From: Glandiceps talaboti
Lineage: Eukaryota > Hemichordata > Enteropneusta > Spengelidae
DNA length: 64,000 nt
Direction of reading: 5' to 3'
Assembly: GCF_964340395.1 (NCBI RefSeq)
Contig: NC_135550.1
Location: 1,054,001 to 1,118,000 of the forward strand
This document shows positions 12,120 through 23,584 of the stretch, one piece after another. Below the pieces are notes generated by a model. The model did no database searches. It saw only the letters and a program-made list of their open reading frames with translations, and was not told the DNA's origin. Every line of letters begins with the position of its first letter. Positions within the stretch are counted from its first letter, which is position 1. The position numbers and the translations under genes are program-made.

Positions 12120-12759
12120 CACTTGAATGATGTCTCTACGTACATTGCATTACACCTACAAAGTTACATGTATGAGGCATATTGTGGAATTTATATACAA
12201 ATATGGCCTCCCCATTAGGATAGGACAAATTTGATTCAGTAACAAAAGTGATGTACCTATGTCTGACATAGCATGTTACCTTTGTGCCAGATATGGTTGA
12301 AATCAGTTGGTGCATGCCAGAGATGAGGGAAAACACACACATTTGGCAATTTTTGATTCAGTTGCAAAATAAAGAGACGTACATATGTCTACAATAGCAT
12401 GCTACCTTTGTGTGAGGTGTGGTTGAAGTTGGTTGGTGTATGCCACAGGTATGTACAGACGTTGGTGAAGCTTGGTGTGAGACAAGAAAATTCAATGAGA
12501 AAAGGGAAATAACAGAGGACACAGTAATTTACCTTGGAGGTATAGTAGCAACAATTCCAACAAATTGCAATTTAAATTGCATGGTTTCTTTGTAGCCACA
12601 GCATGGCCAATGCATCATCAATGTCTGTTATACATTCAAAAGTTATATTCATGAATATATTTACCCCAGTGATATATGGGAGTGAACGGACGGATGGACA
12701 GACGCGTAAATGGAATTGAATATAATAGCCCCCCTCCGGGTGATGCTCATTGGGGGCTA
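12120..12759 (+). mobile_element. Family I non-autonomous element with terminal hairpin
   Basis: Two diverged tandem units (~12228-12345 and 12350-12455) share GTACMTATGTCT, ATAGCATG, TACCTTTGTG and GTTGGTGYATGCC. Further right comes a GGACGGATGGACAGACG tract (12698-12715), then a hairpin with arms TAGCCCCC (12726-12733) and GGGGGCTA (12752-12759), followed by AAAAA. The same order of unit array, ACGG/CAGA tract and hairpin ending in CTAAAA is seen in A and B, although the sequences differ. The left limit is approximate. Confidence 0.55.
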
Positions 12760-12791
12760 AAAATAATACTTCACATCTGAGCTTGACTTAC

Positions 12792-12907
12792 CGGTCTCCC
12801 AGCTTTAATCTTGGCAGGGCTATTTGTTGACATAGGAGGCATCTTGGATTGGAGTTGACCTGGTTCCTGACCTGGTGTGTACAGATCTAACACTTGGTGA
12901 CAGATAT
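12792..12907 (-). CDS. CCNK: Cyclin K exon, end of second cyclin fold and start of the tail
   Basis: A minus-strand acceptor (CTTGTAG) precedes a 116-base exon encoding (D)ICHQVLDLYTPGQEPGQLQ and a Pro/Ser/Lys-rich continuation, followed by a GTAAGT donor. It completes the codon left by the exon ending at 21607, so the join reads LEMLEDICHQVLDLY, the conserved last helix of cyclin K. It ends in phase 0, matching the next exon at 8955. The protein then leaves the folded domain. Confidence 0.88.
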
Positions 12908-14650
12908 CTACAAGTACACAGGGAAAACATTTAAAGAAATACAAAGAGTAACCATTTTAAACTAATATTTCATTTCAGTATAGTTCTTGATTATCTAAAC
13001 AATAATGTCTGGACAGTTTTGTTTAAACAAAAATTTTACAAGATGGAGTGTGATTTTTATTTTTCATGTTGTTTTGAAGGGTTAGATAACTGGAAATAAT
13101 ATGAGTACATTATGTATTTTTATTCCGATAAAGTAGTGTTTTTGCACAGAACAGGGTCTCCAGGGTCTATGATGTTGACAGTGACATGTGACAAGTCAGT
13201 TATCACTGGTGACTAGAGAGAGTTGGTGCACAGTATACATTTGCACCCCCCTTTCAGACATGGAGAACTTACTTGTTGCATTTTCATGCTGACTTTTCTG
13301 TAGTTGAAGGATAGATTTCGTTCAAGATTATGATTTTCAAAGACACCCAGTGTCAGCATTTAGTGTCTGGTAAATTGAAAGCTGGGAAAGATTATGTTTC
13401 ACAACCAGTAATGGTAATTTCATACAAATTAATTGTGTAGTTTGTTTGACTGCATCATTTGTAAGATTCTTCTTTCACATTTGGTACTTTTTAAAATCAG
13501 AAGCATGTATTTTAAATTTTAAAAATTATACTATTACTAAGATAAGGTATTCATTTTTAAAAGACAAGACAACATTCAACATTCATTATTCTTGTTTTAG
13601 AACTCAATGGTACTAAAATGAATGAAACTTGCCTCAAGAATGTCACTCAAGTCGGTCACTGGATATTACTTGTGCACGATCGGTTAGCAACGTTTATTTC
13701 ACTGATCGATATGTGTACGTGATTTGTTCCTTTTGAATTTTACCTAAAAATCGCGAAAACCTCTCCAAAAAGCCAACAGTTCATCTCTTGACTAGAATTT
13801 GATTACTGTGTGATTTAACGAAATGGGCGTATATATACATGTCGTCTACGAGTGTGGACTTGCTAGGGAAAAGAGTGAAAATTGCATTTGATCATACTGC
13901 TTCAATTTCCAAATCAAGGCAATATTTTACATTTACTGTTGCTATGTTTATGGTTAGTTGATGGTTAGCTTACAATATAAATTAATTGCGCCATCTTTCA
14001 TTTATCTAGTATTATCTTCACTGGAACCGTATGCGACATGTCCAGCTAGCTGTATCAGTCACTGAATGACAAATACTGATAAAAAAATTGCCTGGAGTGT
14101 TAATTGCAGTGAAAACAGAACACCCTTCCCAGTTGGGTTCTTTTAGAAAGATCAGTCACAAATTTTTCAAAGATTAATATTGTGCCCACATTGTCATTAT
14201 CGCATTTTTTACTAGGATATCTTTTTTTGGTTGTTGTATTTTTTGGACAGGCCAGTGCAGGGAGAAAGATGTAGCTGTGACTGTCAAAAGCAAAGCATGA
14301 CAAAAGCAGAACTTGTTGCAAGGTAACTATTGGTGATACGTATATTTTTTTTTGAAAAGTAAACGATTTATCATAGTTGTAAAACTGTGCATTTTCCTTT
14401 CTCATCAATGTACCAGTATTTATTTCTACTGCTGTGTATGAATATTATCGATTGCGTTGACCCGTCCCGTTTGAGGAAACTAGACACATTATGATAACTG
14501 TGGTCTTCACAACATTATTTTACATAAATTTCACCAGTGGGATCTGTAAGTGGGGTTTCAAAGATATCGGCACTGCAGGAAATAAAAACACTTCTCTGTA
14601 CACAAAGCGTCATTGATACTGTTTCAACTTCCATGTTCTGACTGTCGCAC

Positions 14651-15602
14651 TACGACAGTGATGAACATGTTAGCGGCTTTCACAGTCATTCATGTTTCAA
14701 CTATCACTTGAAAACATCTACAAATCTGTTTGGAATTACTAAACTATTGCTGAATAATAATTTCAGGAGATCGAACTTTTTGGTTTTCACTTTAAACAGA
14801 AGTTCATGAAATCAAAACACTTTTTTACGGTTTGTTTGGTCGTCCCAACTATAGTAAGCTTATAAATGATGATACTTGAACGCACACGTCAACCAATTTC
14901 TTCCGACTTGGATGATAAACCGACTGCCAAAGTAAGGCGTTACACTTTACAAGTAATATTGCAGACATTATTTGTTTTCTTGTACCTGCAACTCTAGCTA
15001 TGAGGATTACCTTATGCCAAATTCTAGACGGGTTAGCTGTTTAGACACGATAAGGTCCAACTAAACGTACACAAATATAAACAACAACACTGCACTCTAT
15101 ACTATGTACGTAACGGCATGTGACCTTGTCAGTGAAAATTACCAAAGGGTGACACAAGCCGATCGTTCAATCATAGTGGCAACACTTATAGGACATTCAC
15201 AATAATTGAGTTGAATAGACTATGGAGAGGGCATCGCTAAAATGCACCTAAGGTTCTAAGTTAGGCCACATTTGGGTATAAAGTGAAACGAATACAAATG
15301 TAAATCGGGAAATTACCGATGAGATGTCACGTTTGACGTGACTTCTAAACTTTGACTAAATTGTTGTAGATAGCGTGGTATTGCGTACGATTTTTTTTCA
15401 GCACTAACAACAAGTTGATCATTAGACTGATGTTGATTAAATCCTTCTGTTAACATGAAAACCAAAACGTTTGATCGCCTGAAGCATGTGAAATAATTAT
15501 TCAGCAATAATATAGTAATTCCAAACAGATTTGTAGATGCTTTCAAGAGATAGTTGAAACATGCATGACTGTGAAAGCCGCTAACGTGTTCATCACTGTC
15601 GT
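14651..15602. mobile_element. Element H: ~950 bp with ~165 bp inverted repeats
   Basis: The left arm (14651-14815) begins ACGACAGTGATGAACATGTT and the right arm (15435-15602) ends in the complement (GTGTTCATCACTGTCGT). Both share AGCGGCTTTCACAGTCAT and the TCTACAAATCTGTTTGGAAT block. The interior shows no coding region. It is a non-autonomous DNA element nested within the transposon at 13521-21083. Confidence 0.75.
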
Positions 15603-15663
15603 GTATAAATTAAGGAAACGTGCGAATAAAACGAAAATGAAGAAATTACGTTTCTTGTTTTAC

Positions 15664-15960
15664 AAGTCATTGAGAATGACATAGTCCCCGCTATGATTGG
15701 ATTTTAAGGAATTATCACTACTCTGATCACGCAACAACACTTGTGAACCTAAATCAAACAGACTTAGATATGTTGTGTCTGTTTGTTGGACATGGAACAT
15801 GCCTACAACAATAAAGGATGGGTCGGGTATGGGAATCATACCACGACGAAAATGGATATGCACAAGAAAAATTCGCAAACAAAATGGCTGCCAGGCAGCC
15901 ATATTGGATCGTATCACAACAACAATGAATATGCACATGTATGTCATAGAACACTGTCCC
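15664..15960 (+). mobile_element. Family B element, 3'-truncated (copy B1)
   Basis: Starts with the family B 5' end, AAGTCATTGAGAATGACATA then GTCCCCGCTATGATTGG, continues through GACTTAGATATGTTGTGTCT, and stops after part of one tandem unit at ACACTGTCC followed by an A run. It has no microsatellite or terminal hairpin. Confidence 0.8.
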
Positions 15961-16293
15961 TGCAACAAAAAAAAAACATTTTTGATTTTTCCAAAAATGC
16001 ATATTTCTGATATGATCCTGTTACAAAAGACAAACTAGACAGTGATGTCTTCACCATGACAACCACTAATGAACGTTTCAGTTCAGTTATTCTCTGAAAA
16101 AAAGCAAGAGGAAATACTGTGTAAGTGTGGCATCTTTGGACCTGGTACTATAGTATAATACTATCATCCAGTCATAAACACTTATTCAGTAACTTTGAAT
16201 CAACATTAAAATGCACAATCATTCTGTGCAGCATGTAAAAATTTGAACCAAAACAATTATAAGTTGACAAAAATTACAAGAAAATAAAAAAAT

Positions 16294-17599
16294 ACCGCCA
16301 ATGGCATTGCAGCACAACTGTATAGTTTTTAAAAATGTTTATCCATATGCTAGTCCAAACTAACAATAGGTGTTCATTTGCTGAAAAACTATCCAGTTGC
16401 CTATCCAACCATGTTGCTATCTTTACGATATATGCTATCATTTGGCTGTTGCTATGGGCATGGTCATGTTGTTAGATATATTTGCATACATTTGTGTATG
16501 TTTTTGTTCACTTGTGTATGAATTCCTGATATTGTCTTTGCATTATACATGATCATTTGGCTATTGCTATGGGCGTGGTCTTGTTGCTAAGCAAATTTAC
16601 ATACATTTTTTGAATGTTTATTCAATTGTCTATTAAACCCTGTTGTTATCTTTGTGAAATACACCACTGTTTGGCTGTTGCTATGGGCGTGGTCATGGTT
16701 CCTAGGGTATTTGCATACAATGTTTATTCATTTGTCTTTCACTGTTGTTATCTTTGCAATATACATGATTATTTGCCTGTTGCTATGGGCGTGGTCTTGT
16801 TGCTATGCAAATTTACATACATTTTTTGAATGTTTATTCAATTGTCTATTAAACCCTGTTATCTTTGTGAAATACACCAATGTTTATTCAATTGTCTATT
16901 AAACACTTATCTTTGTGAAATACACCACCATTTGGCTGTTGCTATGGGCGTGGTCATTGTTGCTAGGGTATACGCATACATTTTTTGAATGTTTACTCAC
17001 TTGTCTACCAGATGTTGTTATTTGACCAAAATATACTGCCGTTTGGTTTTTGCTAAAGGGCGTGGTCATGGTCGCTAAGGCCAATTTTGTCAAAATGTTT
17101 TGAAGAAAATAAGTTTCAGAAACATCTCACCAAGTTTCAGACTCATTGACCAAGTACTTTTTGAGATACACGTTTTTGACCAAAAATGAACACCTAATTT
17201 GGACATCACTCATGCAATCATTGTATGCTTAATATATCTTCGTCCATACATCCCTAGATGCATTCCCATTACATTATTATCAAATTTCAGCCCAATCTGC
17301 TCAGTAGTTTTGGAAACATTTTTTTTAGCCCTAATTTGCATATCACTGATGGAATCATCATGTCATGAACAAATCTTACTTTACTCCCCCTTAAGAATCT
17401 TCCCACCAAATTTCGCACCAATCTGCCCAGTAGTTTCTGAGTTTAAGTTTTTTGACCAAAAATCACATTTTTTTACCCAAATCACACACCTGTGATGCGA
17501 TCATTTTGATTTGAACAATTTCCCAACTAGACACCCAAGGTAATAGACCCACCAAATATCATGGCAATCAGTTCAGCAGTTTTTGACTTTAAGTTGTTT

Positions 17600-17630
<31 letters not shown>

Positions 17631-17688
17631 GACACACGCCAGGCGATCCCTATAGCACTACTGAACCTCAGTTCAGTTGTGCTAAAAA
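16294..17688 (+). mobile_element. Family A element, most complete copy (A4)
   Basis: The 5' end is ACCGCCAATGG, followed by TTGCAGCACAACTGTA, which repeats an arm of the 3' hairpin. Next come about six tandem units of ~103-115 bp (16400-17090, each with GCTGTTGCTATGGGCGTGG), a conserved body with CCAAATTTC and CCAATCTGCCCAG phrases (17090-17590), a (CA)n/CAGA tract (17600-17636) and the terminal hairpin with arms TAGCACTACTGAAC and GTTCAGTTGTGCTA (17653-17683), then AAAAA. It is the reference copy for the family and encodes nothing. Confidence 0.85.
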
Positions 17689-18295
17689 ATGAAGTCTGCA
17701 TATGGATTTGTAAACTCTCCACAACATTACAACAGTGATATATGCTAGTGTACTGTTCTAATTTCAACTTACTGCAGTCTGTATACGCGTGACAAGTATC
17801 CAGGCCTAACCTCACACAAGTAGCGAAAATCATTAAATATCAAAATATTTTTTCTATTTTGTACTTCAACATAACACAACACTTCTCTCTGATCATTTTA
17901 TTGTGAAAAAAGTCAATATTGATCACTTTAACCAACTTTCAGGCCACTTAGAACTAGTGGTATGTGACGGTAGCTGCGACCTGGTACATGAACAATGGCA
18001 TCCTATTCACACTCAAACTCAACTCGCGTGTCGTTCCGAACTGACGGTTCACTAGTAAAACTAAAATTGTTAGTGCAGAGGACTTGCTCATTAAATTCAC
18101 TAAAAATACATGGTTCATTAGAAAAAACACCAAATTTTAACATGTAAGTATCGTTTACCTGAAATTCCTTGGGCTTCTGGTTTCAAATTGACTGCAAACT
18201 TGAACTTTGATTTCAAATGGTAATGAACGGCGGAGAATCACAAGAACGAGGCTGTGATATATCGCACAATGTCATGACCTTTCAAATAAGGGGTC
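17689..18295. other. Interior of the 13521-21083 transposon, no firm gene
   Basis: On the minus strand an ATG at about 17833 opens MIFATCVRLGLDTCHAYTDC, which runs to a good GTAAGT donor near 17770. This could be a small exon of the transposon's transposase or an accessory gene, but nothing identifies it. The rest is AT-rich and featureless. Confidence 0.3.
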
Positions 18296-18529
18296 ATGTG
18301 TGTAGGTCAGGTGACAAAGTATTATAATACTCACAAGTATTACTACCAGGTTCAGGGACAGATGGCCATCAATGGTGCCAAATGGTGTGATTTTATCCTG
18401 TACACACACAAGGGAATAAGTATGGAGAGAATTGGATTTGACTTGAACTTTTGGAAGGACATGTTGAAAAAGTTATATGACTTTTTTGTGAAATTTTATG
18501 GGCCTTGTATTCTTGCAGCAAAACCATAA
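18296..18529 (+). pseudogene. YqaJ-type exonuclease, C-terminal fragment (copy b)
   Basis: The frame reads NTHKYYYQVQGQMAINGAKW followed by CDFILYTHKG, ERIGFDLNFW and LKKLYDFFVKFYGPCILA before a stop. This is the C-terminal third of a YqaJ nuclease, including the QxxGQ helix typical of the fold. The N-terminal half with the Asp and E-x-K residues (seen in the copies at 4839 and 30187) is missing upstream. It faces the transposase fragment at 19794-19478 inside a common pair of inverted repeats. Confidence 0.75.
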
Positions 18530-19477
18530 AGTTCATGAGCTGTATACTTCAGACATTCTACATTGATGAACTATGACTGAGTATCTTAGTTTTCTAACCA
18601 AAGTATCAAAGTCAACACTGTCTATCCTGAACTTATAACAAGGAATTGTGTTTATCCTGTAACATAATGTACACTAGTTCATCCCCATTTCCAGAGCAAC
18701 ACATACTCTTTTCATTCTTAATCAAATCTTACAAGTTTTGGGAAAGTTCATTATCAAGTGTGATTGCAATGACAACATGAAAGACATTAAGATGTGCATA
18801 AAATATTTATTGTCAGACTTCCAAATTTTATCTCACATAGCAGCATGTATTATGTTTACATTTGTTCATAGTTTCCCATTCTTAATGAATCTATAACATT
18901 GAGTGGTATCCACATTTTTAAAATGCACTATATACCAATTCATAGGAAATCAAATATTATTGTTTAATAAATACATGTACAGTAATTGTAAGATTTTATT
19001 ATAAATATTCACATTTTTTAAAAATGTACTATTCAGTACATTTGTAATTTATAAATAATGAAATATTTTATTGGTTTAAATATTTACAGAATTTGTACAA
19101 TTATTATGAATAATTGTGGCAAATTAAATTATAACATTATTTATTTACAGTATATACATGTAACACCTGTAGTGAGACTGATGAATTTTTTATAAATAAG
19201 TTTTAGCTGCTTTGGTTTTACTGGGAGTAAAATTATTGGTATGGTAGGCTGACTTAAAATTCATAATAAAAGGTGCTGTGTTTTGATATGAAAAGTACAC
19301 TGTATGTCTCAATATACTTGTGATGCACAAACACAAACATAAATACTGATACAATGAAAAGTAGAATACATTGACCTAATTAGAAATACCCGTCTCAACA
19401 CAATTTTCATTAATTTGTTTGATTTCATTGGGGAACATACATTGCAGTGCCTCATTGAACTGGAAAAATTGCTTATA
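18530..19477. other. Non-coding gap between the convergent YqaJ and transposase relics
   Basis: AT-rich with many ATTTATTT and AATAAA phrases, consistent with facing 3' ends. No coding region is supported. Confidence 0.4.
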
Positions 19478-19794
19478 CACTTATAATTGGATCTTGAAAA
19501 TTGCACAATAGGGCACATACTGTCCACATTTGATTAACACAGCCAAACATGGATAATGGAATGATCTATCTCAAATGTGAATTTTTTTTATTTCATTGAT
19601 TGCCCTCTCAACATGTATTCTCTCAGATGCATGCTATCTCTTGTGTCTCAGCAACTTCATCTGCATCCAACTGGCCTCTCCTCTCAAGAAATGGTGGGAT
19701 ATTTAATGACACTCCCTTTTCCTTAAGCAAGTCTGATATAGTAAAGCCTTTGTCTGCCATGACAGAATCACCAACATCATAATCCATATTCAAC
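19478..19794 (-). pseudogene. DDE transposase, C-terminal fragment (DDE_Tnp_4 type)
   Basis: The minus strand reads YDVGDSVMADKGFTISDLL, then GVSLNIPPFLERRGQLDADE, ETQEIAC and, after a one-base frameshift, RIHVERAINEIKKI. This is the conserved MADKGF - IPPF - IA - RIHVERAI series at the end of the THAP-associated/Harbinger-like DDE catalytic domain, whose final Glu lies in HVERAI. Further frameshifts follow before SMFGCVNQMWTVCALLCNFQ, which resembles the usual IWTVCALL.NFQ end. The B2 element begins exactly at its 5' side, so the upstream part was displaced or lost. A dead copy. Confidence 0.8.
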
Positions 19795-20731
19795 AAGTCA
19801 TTGAGAATGACATAGCCCCGCTATGATTGGGTTTTAAGGAATTATCACTACTCTGATCATGCAACAACACTTGTGAACCTAAATCAAACAGACTTAGATA
19901 TGTTGTGTCTGCTTGTAGGACATGGAACATGCCTACAACAATAAAGGATGGGTTGGGTATGGGGGATCGTATCACAACGAAAATGGATATGCACATGTAT
20001 GTCATAGAACACTGTCCTAATACCTTTGAATGAGATCTGTTCAAGCATGTCTGAGTTATGGCTTTGGACATGGAAAATTCGCAAACAAAATGGCTGCCAG
20101 GCGGCCATGTTGGATCGTATCACAACGAAAATGGATATGCACATGTATGTCATAGAACACTGTCCTAATACCTTTGAATGAGATCTGTTCAAGCATGTCT
20201 GAGTTATGGCTTTGGACATGGAAAATTCGCAAACAAAATGGCTGCCAGGTGGCCATGTTGGATCGTATCACAACAACAATGAATATGCACATGTATGTCA
20301 TAGAACACTGTTCTAATACCAACTTTGAATGAGATCTGTTCAAGCATGTCTGAGTTTTGGCTTTGGACATGGAAAATTCGCAAACAAAATGGCTGCCACG
20401 CAGCCATATTGGATCGTATCACGATGAAAATGGATATGCACATGTATGTCATAGAACACTGTCCTAATACCAACTTTGAATGAGATCTGTTTAAGCATGT
20501 CTGAGTTATGGCTTTGGACATGGAAAATTCACGAACAAAATGGCTGCCAGGTGGCCATATTGGATCGTATTATGAAACAAATTGACGTGCATATGTATGC
20601 CATTGTATGTTGCCCCTGTACCAAGTTTGAAAAAAATCGGTCCAGGTATCTCCAAGAAACGGCTGCGGACGGACGGACTGACACACGCACGGACCGACAG
20701 AACCCAATCCATAAGTCCCCGTCCGGACTAA
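19795..20731 (+). mobile_element. Family B element, complete copy with four tandem units (B2)
   Basis: It begins AAGTCATTGAGAATGACATA, and its 5' region carries TAGCCCCGCTATGATTGGG. The central tandem unit recurs about every 149-152 bp (AAGCATGTCTGAGTTATGGC at 20043, 20192, 20344 and 20494). The 3' side holds GTTGCCCCTGTACCAAGTTT, a GGACGGACTGAC tract, AACCCAATCCATAAGTCCCC and a shortened hairpin ending GTCCGGACTAA. It inserted into the transposase relic to its left. Confidence 0.85.
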
Positions 20732-20815
20732 CAACAATGGCTGTAAAGTTGATTGCCGACACGGGAATCACCATAGATTAAAAGCACTGAACAGCATGGC
20801 AATTCCATTTGAAAA

Positions 20816-21083
20816 TTCTAGTCAAGAGATGGACTGTTGGCTTTTTGGAGAGGTTTTCGTGATTTTTAGGTAAAATTCAAAAGGAACAAATCACGTACAC
20901 ATATCGATCAGTGAAATAAACGTTGCTAACCGATCGTGCACAAGTAATATCCAGCGACCGACTTGAGTGACATTCTTGAGGCAAGTTTCATTCAATTTAG
21001 TACCATTGAGTTCTAAAACAAGAATATGCTTGAATGCTGTCTTTTAAAAATGAATACCTTACCTTAGTAATAGTATAATTTTT
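20816..21083. repeat. Right terminal inverted repeat of the YqaJ/DDE transposon
   Basis: Inverted counterpart of 13521-13800, matching over about 265 bases including ATATCGATCAGTGAAATAAA and the outer CTTAGTAATAGTATAATTT end. Confidence 0.75.
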
Positions 21084-21606
21084 TTGTTCAGTTCGAACAT
21101 GTCGCCTGCAGCCGGCCTTCTTGTTATACATTGCTGACCTGCTGAGCTGACCTGGCCTCGTTCTCGGTTCGCGATGACATCATTTTTGAACAGCGTCCTC
21201 TTTATGAAATCAGTGTATGGGGGTGAAATCATTGTATTATACATATTGAGACGCCAAGACAGTATGAGCAATACAATGTAGGTGTGTCCAGTGCGAGCAC
21301 CTAGCTTTGAATAATTTTATATCTGTTTTGCTGGTATTTTAATACTTTATACCATGCTTATATACTATCCTAGATATATTTCACCTACACAAAATATTAT
21401 GTTTCAAGAATCATCTTATAAACTTTATATATCTCTCAATGCAAACTTTATATGACACAATATCATTTTTCAAGTTACATTTTTCGACATTTATTTAAAA
21501 TTTCAAACCTTTTTGGGGGTTTCACCAGAATTGTTGCCCAACACCCCTGGTCTGACTTGTCAGGAGCCCACTTTTATATTCTTGATATGTCACAATGCCA
21601 TCTTAC

Positions 21607-21776
21607 CTTCAAGCATTTCTAGAGTGACATCCTCAATAAATGGATCCCACCATTTGGTTCTTGTACTCTTACACTGCCAGTCAAGTACATCACTTTTAGA
21701 AAGTCTCCCAGCTAGATAAATAACAGCAACAGCTAACACTTGGGGTTCCCACTGTAGACTCAATGTTGTACCAAGA
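21607..21776 (-). CDS. CCNK: Cyclin K exon, second cyclin fold
   Basis: A 170-base exon between a TTATTAG acceptor and a GTAAGA donor on the minus strand encodes (S)LGTTLSLQWEPQVLAVAVI followed by YLAGRLSKSDVLDWQ and WWDPFIEDVTLEMLE. This is the diagnostic cyclin K block (TTLSLQWEP..IAVAV.YLAGRL). One base completes an AG-T serine codon with the exon at 41396, so the join reads FINDSLGTTLSLQWEP as in known cyclin K. It ends with one base over, matching the exon at 12907. The intron between this exon and 41396 is 19.6 kb of mostly repeats. Confidence 0.95.
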
Positions 21777-21867
21777 CTAATAAGACAATAACATTGAGAT
21801 ACATACATGTCAGGTAAAAGGTAAGGAAAAGATGAAACTTAATCACTCTCTACTTCTAAACATAAAC

Positions 21868-22761
21868 AAGTCATTGAGAATGACATAGTCCCCGCTATAA
21901 TTGGTTTTAAGGAATTATCACTACTCTGATCACGCAACAACATTTGTGAACCTAAAACAAACAGACTTAGATATGTTGTGTGTGCTTGTTGGACATGGAA
22001 TATGCCTCCAACAATAAAGGATTGGCTGGGTATGGGGGATCATATCACAATGAAAATGGAGTCTGAGTTATGGCTTTGGACATGGAAAATTCACAAACAA
22101 AATGGCTGCCAGGCAGCCATATTGGATCGTATCACGACGAAAATGGATATGCACATGTATGTCATAGAACACTGTCCTAATACCAACTTTAAATGAGATC
22201 TGTTCAAGCATGTCTGAGTTATGGCTTTGGACATGAAAATTCGCAAACAAAATGGCTGCCAGGCAGCCATATTGGATCGTATCATGACGAAAATGGATAT
22301 ACATATGTATGTCATAGAACACTGTCCTAATACCAACTTTGAATGAGATCTGTTTAAGAATGTCTGAGTTATGGCTTTGGTCATGGAAAATTCACAAACA
22401 AAATGGCTGCTAGGCGGCCATATTGGATCGTATCATGACAACAATGAATATGCACATGTATGTCATAAAACACTGTCCTAATACCAACTTTGAATGAGAT
22501 CTGTTAAAGCATGTCTGAGTTATGGCTCTAGACAGGGAAAATTCGCAAACAAAATGGTTGCTAGGCGGCCATATTGGATCGTATCATAAAACAAATTGAT
22601 GTGCATATGTATGCCATAGTATGTTGCCCCTGTACCAAGTTTAAAAAAAATCGGTCCAGGCATCTCCAAGAAACAGCTGCGGACGGACGGACGGACGGAC
22701 GGACGGACAGACGGAACCCAATCCATAAGTCCCCGTTCCGGACTTCATCCGCGGGGACTAA
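21868..22761 (+). mobile_element. Family B element (B3)
   Basis: Complete copy: the AAGTCATTGAGAATGACATA end with TAGTCCCCGCTATAATTGG, a tandem array from 22060 to 22610, a pure (ACGG)n tract at 22680-22712, AACCCAATCCATAAGTCCCC, and a terminal hairpin whose arms CGTTCCGGACTTC and ATCCGCGGGGACTA close the element. Confidence 0.85.
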
Positions 22762-22787
22762 TAACAGCAACAGCCCTCATATTGCAT

Positions 22788-23352
22788 ACACTTTTAGAAA
22801 CATCTCACAAAATCTCAGTCTCATTGACCAAGTACTTGTTGAGATGTTTTTCACCAAAATTCACATTGTTACACTTAATTTGCATATCACAGACGAGATC
22901 ATTATATGCTTAATATTGCTTCATCTATACACCCCCAGATGCATCCTCATTAAATTTCAGCCCAATCTCCTCAGGGGATTTGGAATTAAGATTTTTGACC
23001 AAAAAGACACATTTATAGTCCTAATTTGCATATTACTAATGGAATCATGTCATGAACAAATCTTAATTTACACACCCCTAAGAAAGTTCCCACCAAATTT
23101 CAAACCAATATGCCCAGTAGTTTTCGTGTTTAAGTTTTATGACAAAATTAACATTTTTTGACCCAAATCACATACCTGTGATGTGATCATATTGCTTTGA
23201 ACAATTTCTCAACTAGACACCACAAGTAATGTCCCCACCAAATACCAAGGCTATTGGTCTGGTGTTTTATGCGTTTAAGTTGTCCACACACAGACAGACA
23301 GGCACCATACCATGCCTATAGCACTACTGAACCATAACAGTTCAATTGTGCT
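22788..23352 (+). mobile_element. Family A element, 3' part (A5)
   Basis: Contains the conserved A body (AGAAACATCTCAC, CAGATGCATCC, CCAATCTCCTCAG), a short CACACAGACAGACAGG tract and the end hairpin (TAGCACTACTGAACC, GGTTCAATTGTGCT region). It directly follows B3 and lacks the tandem units. Confidence 0.75.
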
Positions 23353-23584
23353 CACAAAAAAATATTGGAGGTTACAGTCTAATCAGTGTTTTTAACAGAA
23401 TCGGGAGAACTTGGTTCAACAAGTCACATTTACGTTGGCAGTCTAACCATAAAAGTCATCACCAAAGGTTAAGGTCTGAGCTGTTTACTTCTGGAGTATG
23501 GCCTCAATGGACGTATGTAAATGCATCAGTGTTTGATCTAGGATTTGCAAAAAATGGGGGCCATGAGGGCCCCTCTGCTTATCA

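Larger units (their letters stand above)
13521..21083. mobile_element. YqaJ + DDE transposon relic (ISL2EU-like) with ~270 bp terminal inverted repeats
   Basis: 13521-13800 is repeated in inverted orientation at 20816-21083. Both arms include AAATTATACTATTACTAAG, ACTCAAGTCGGTC, TTGTGCACGATCGGTTAGC and the GGTAAAATTCAAAAGG block, with few differences. Between them lie a plus-strand YqaJ C-terminal fragment (18296-18529) and a minus-strand DDE transposase C-terminal fragment (19794-19478), facing each other. A transposase paired with a YqaJ nuclease is, to my knowledge, the hallmark of the ISL2EU (IS4EU) superfamily. Much of both genes is missing. The body was later hit by H, B1, A4 and B2. It sits in the cyclin K intron between 12907 and 21607. 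Confidence 0.65.

Noticed and set aside
15660-16038. Overlapping frames on both strands near 15700-16040
   Set aside because: Explained by the family B 5' region (B1) plus the adjacent A run.
19790-22384. Many minus-strand open frames repeating SKAITQTCLNRSHSK and YMCISIFVVIRSNMA motifs
   Set aside because: They are translations of the family B tandem unit. The unit length varies (149-152 bp), so frames shift from copy to copy, and truncated or rearranged copies show the same text. No gene is needed to explain them.
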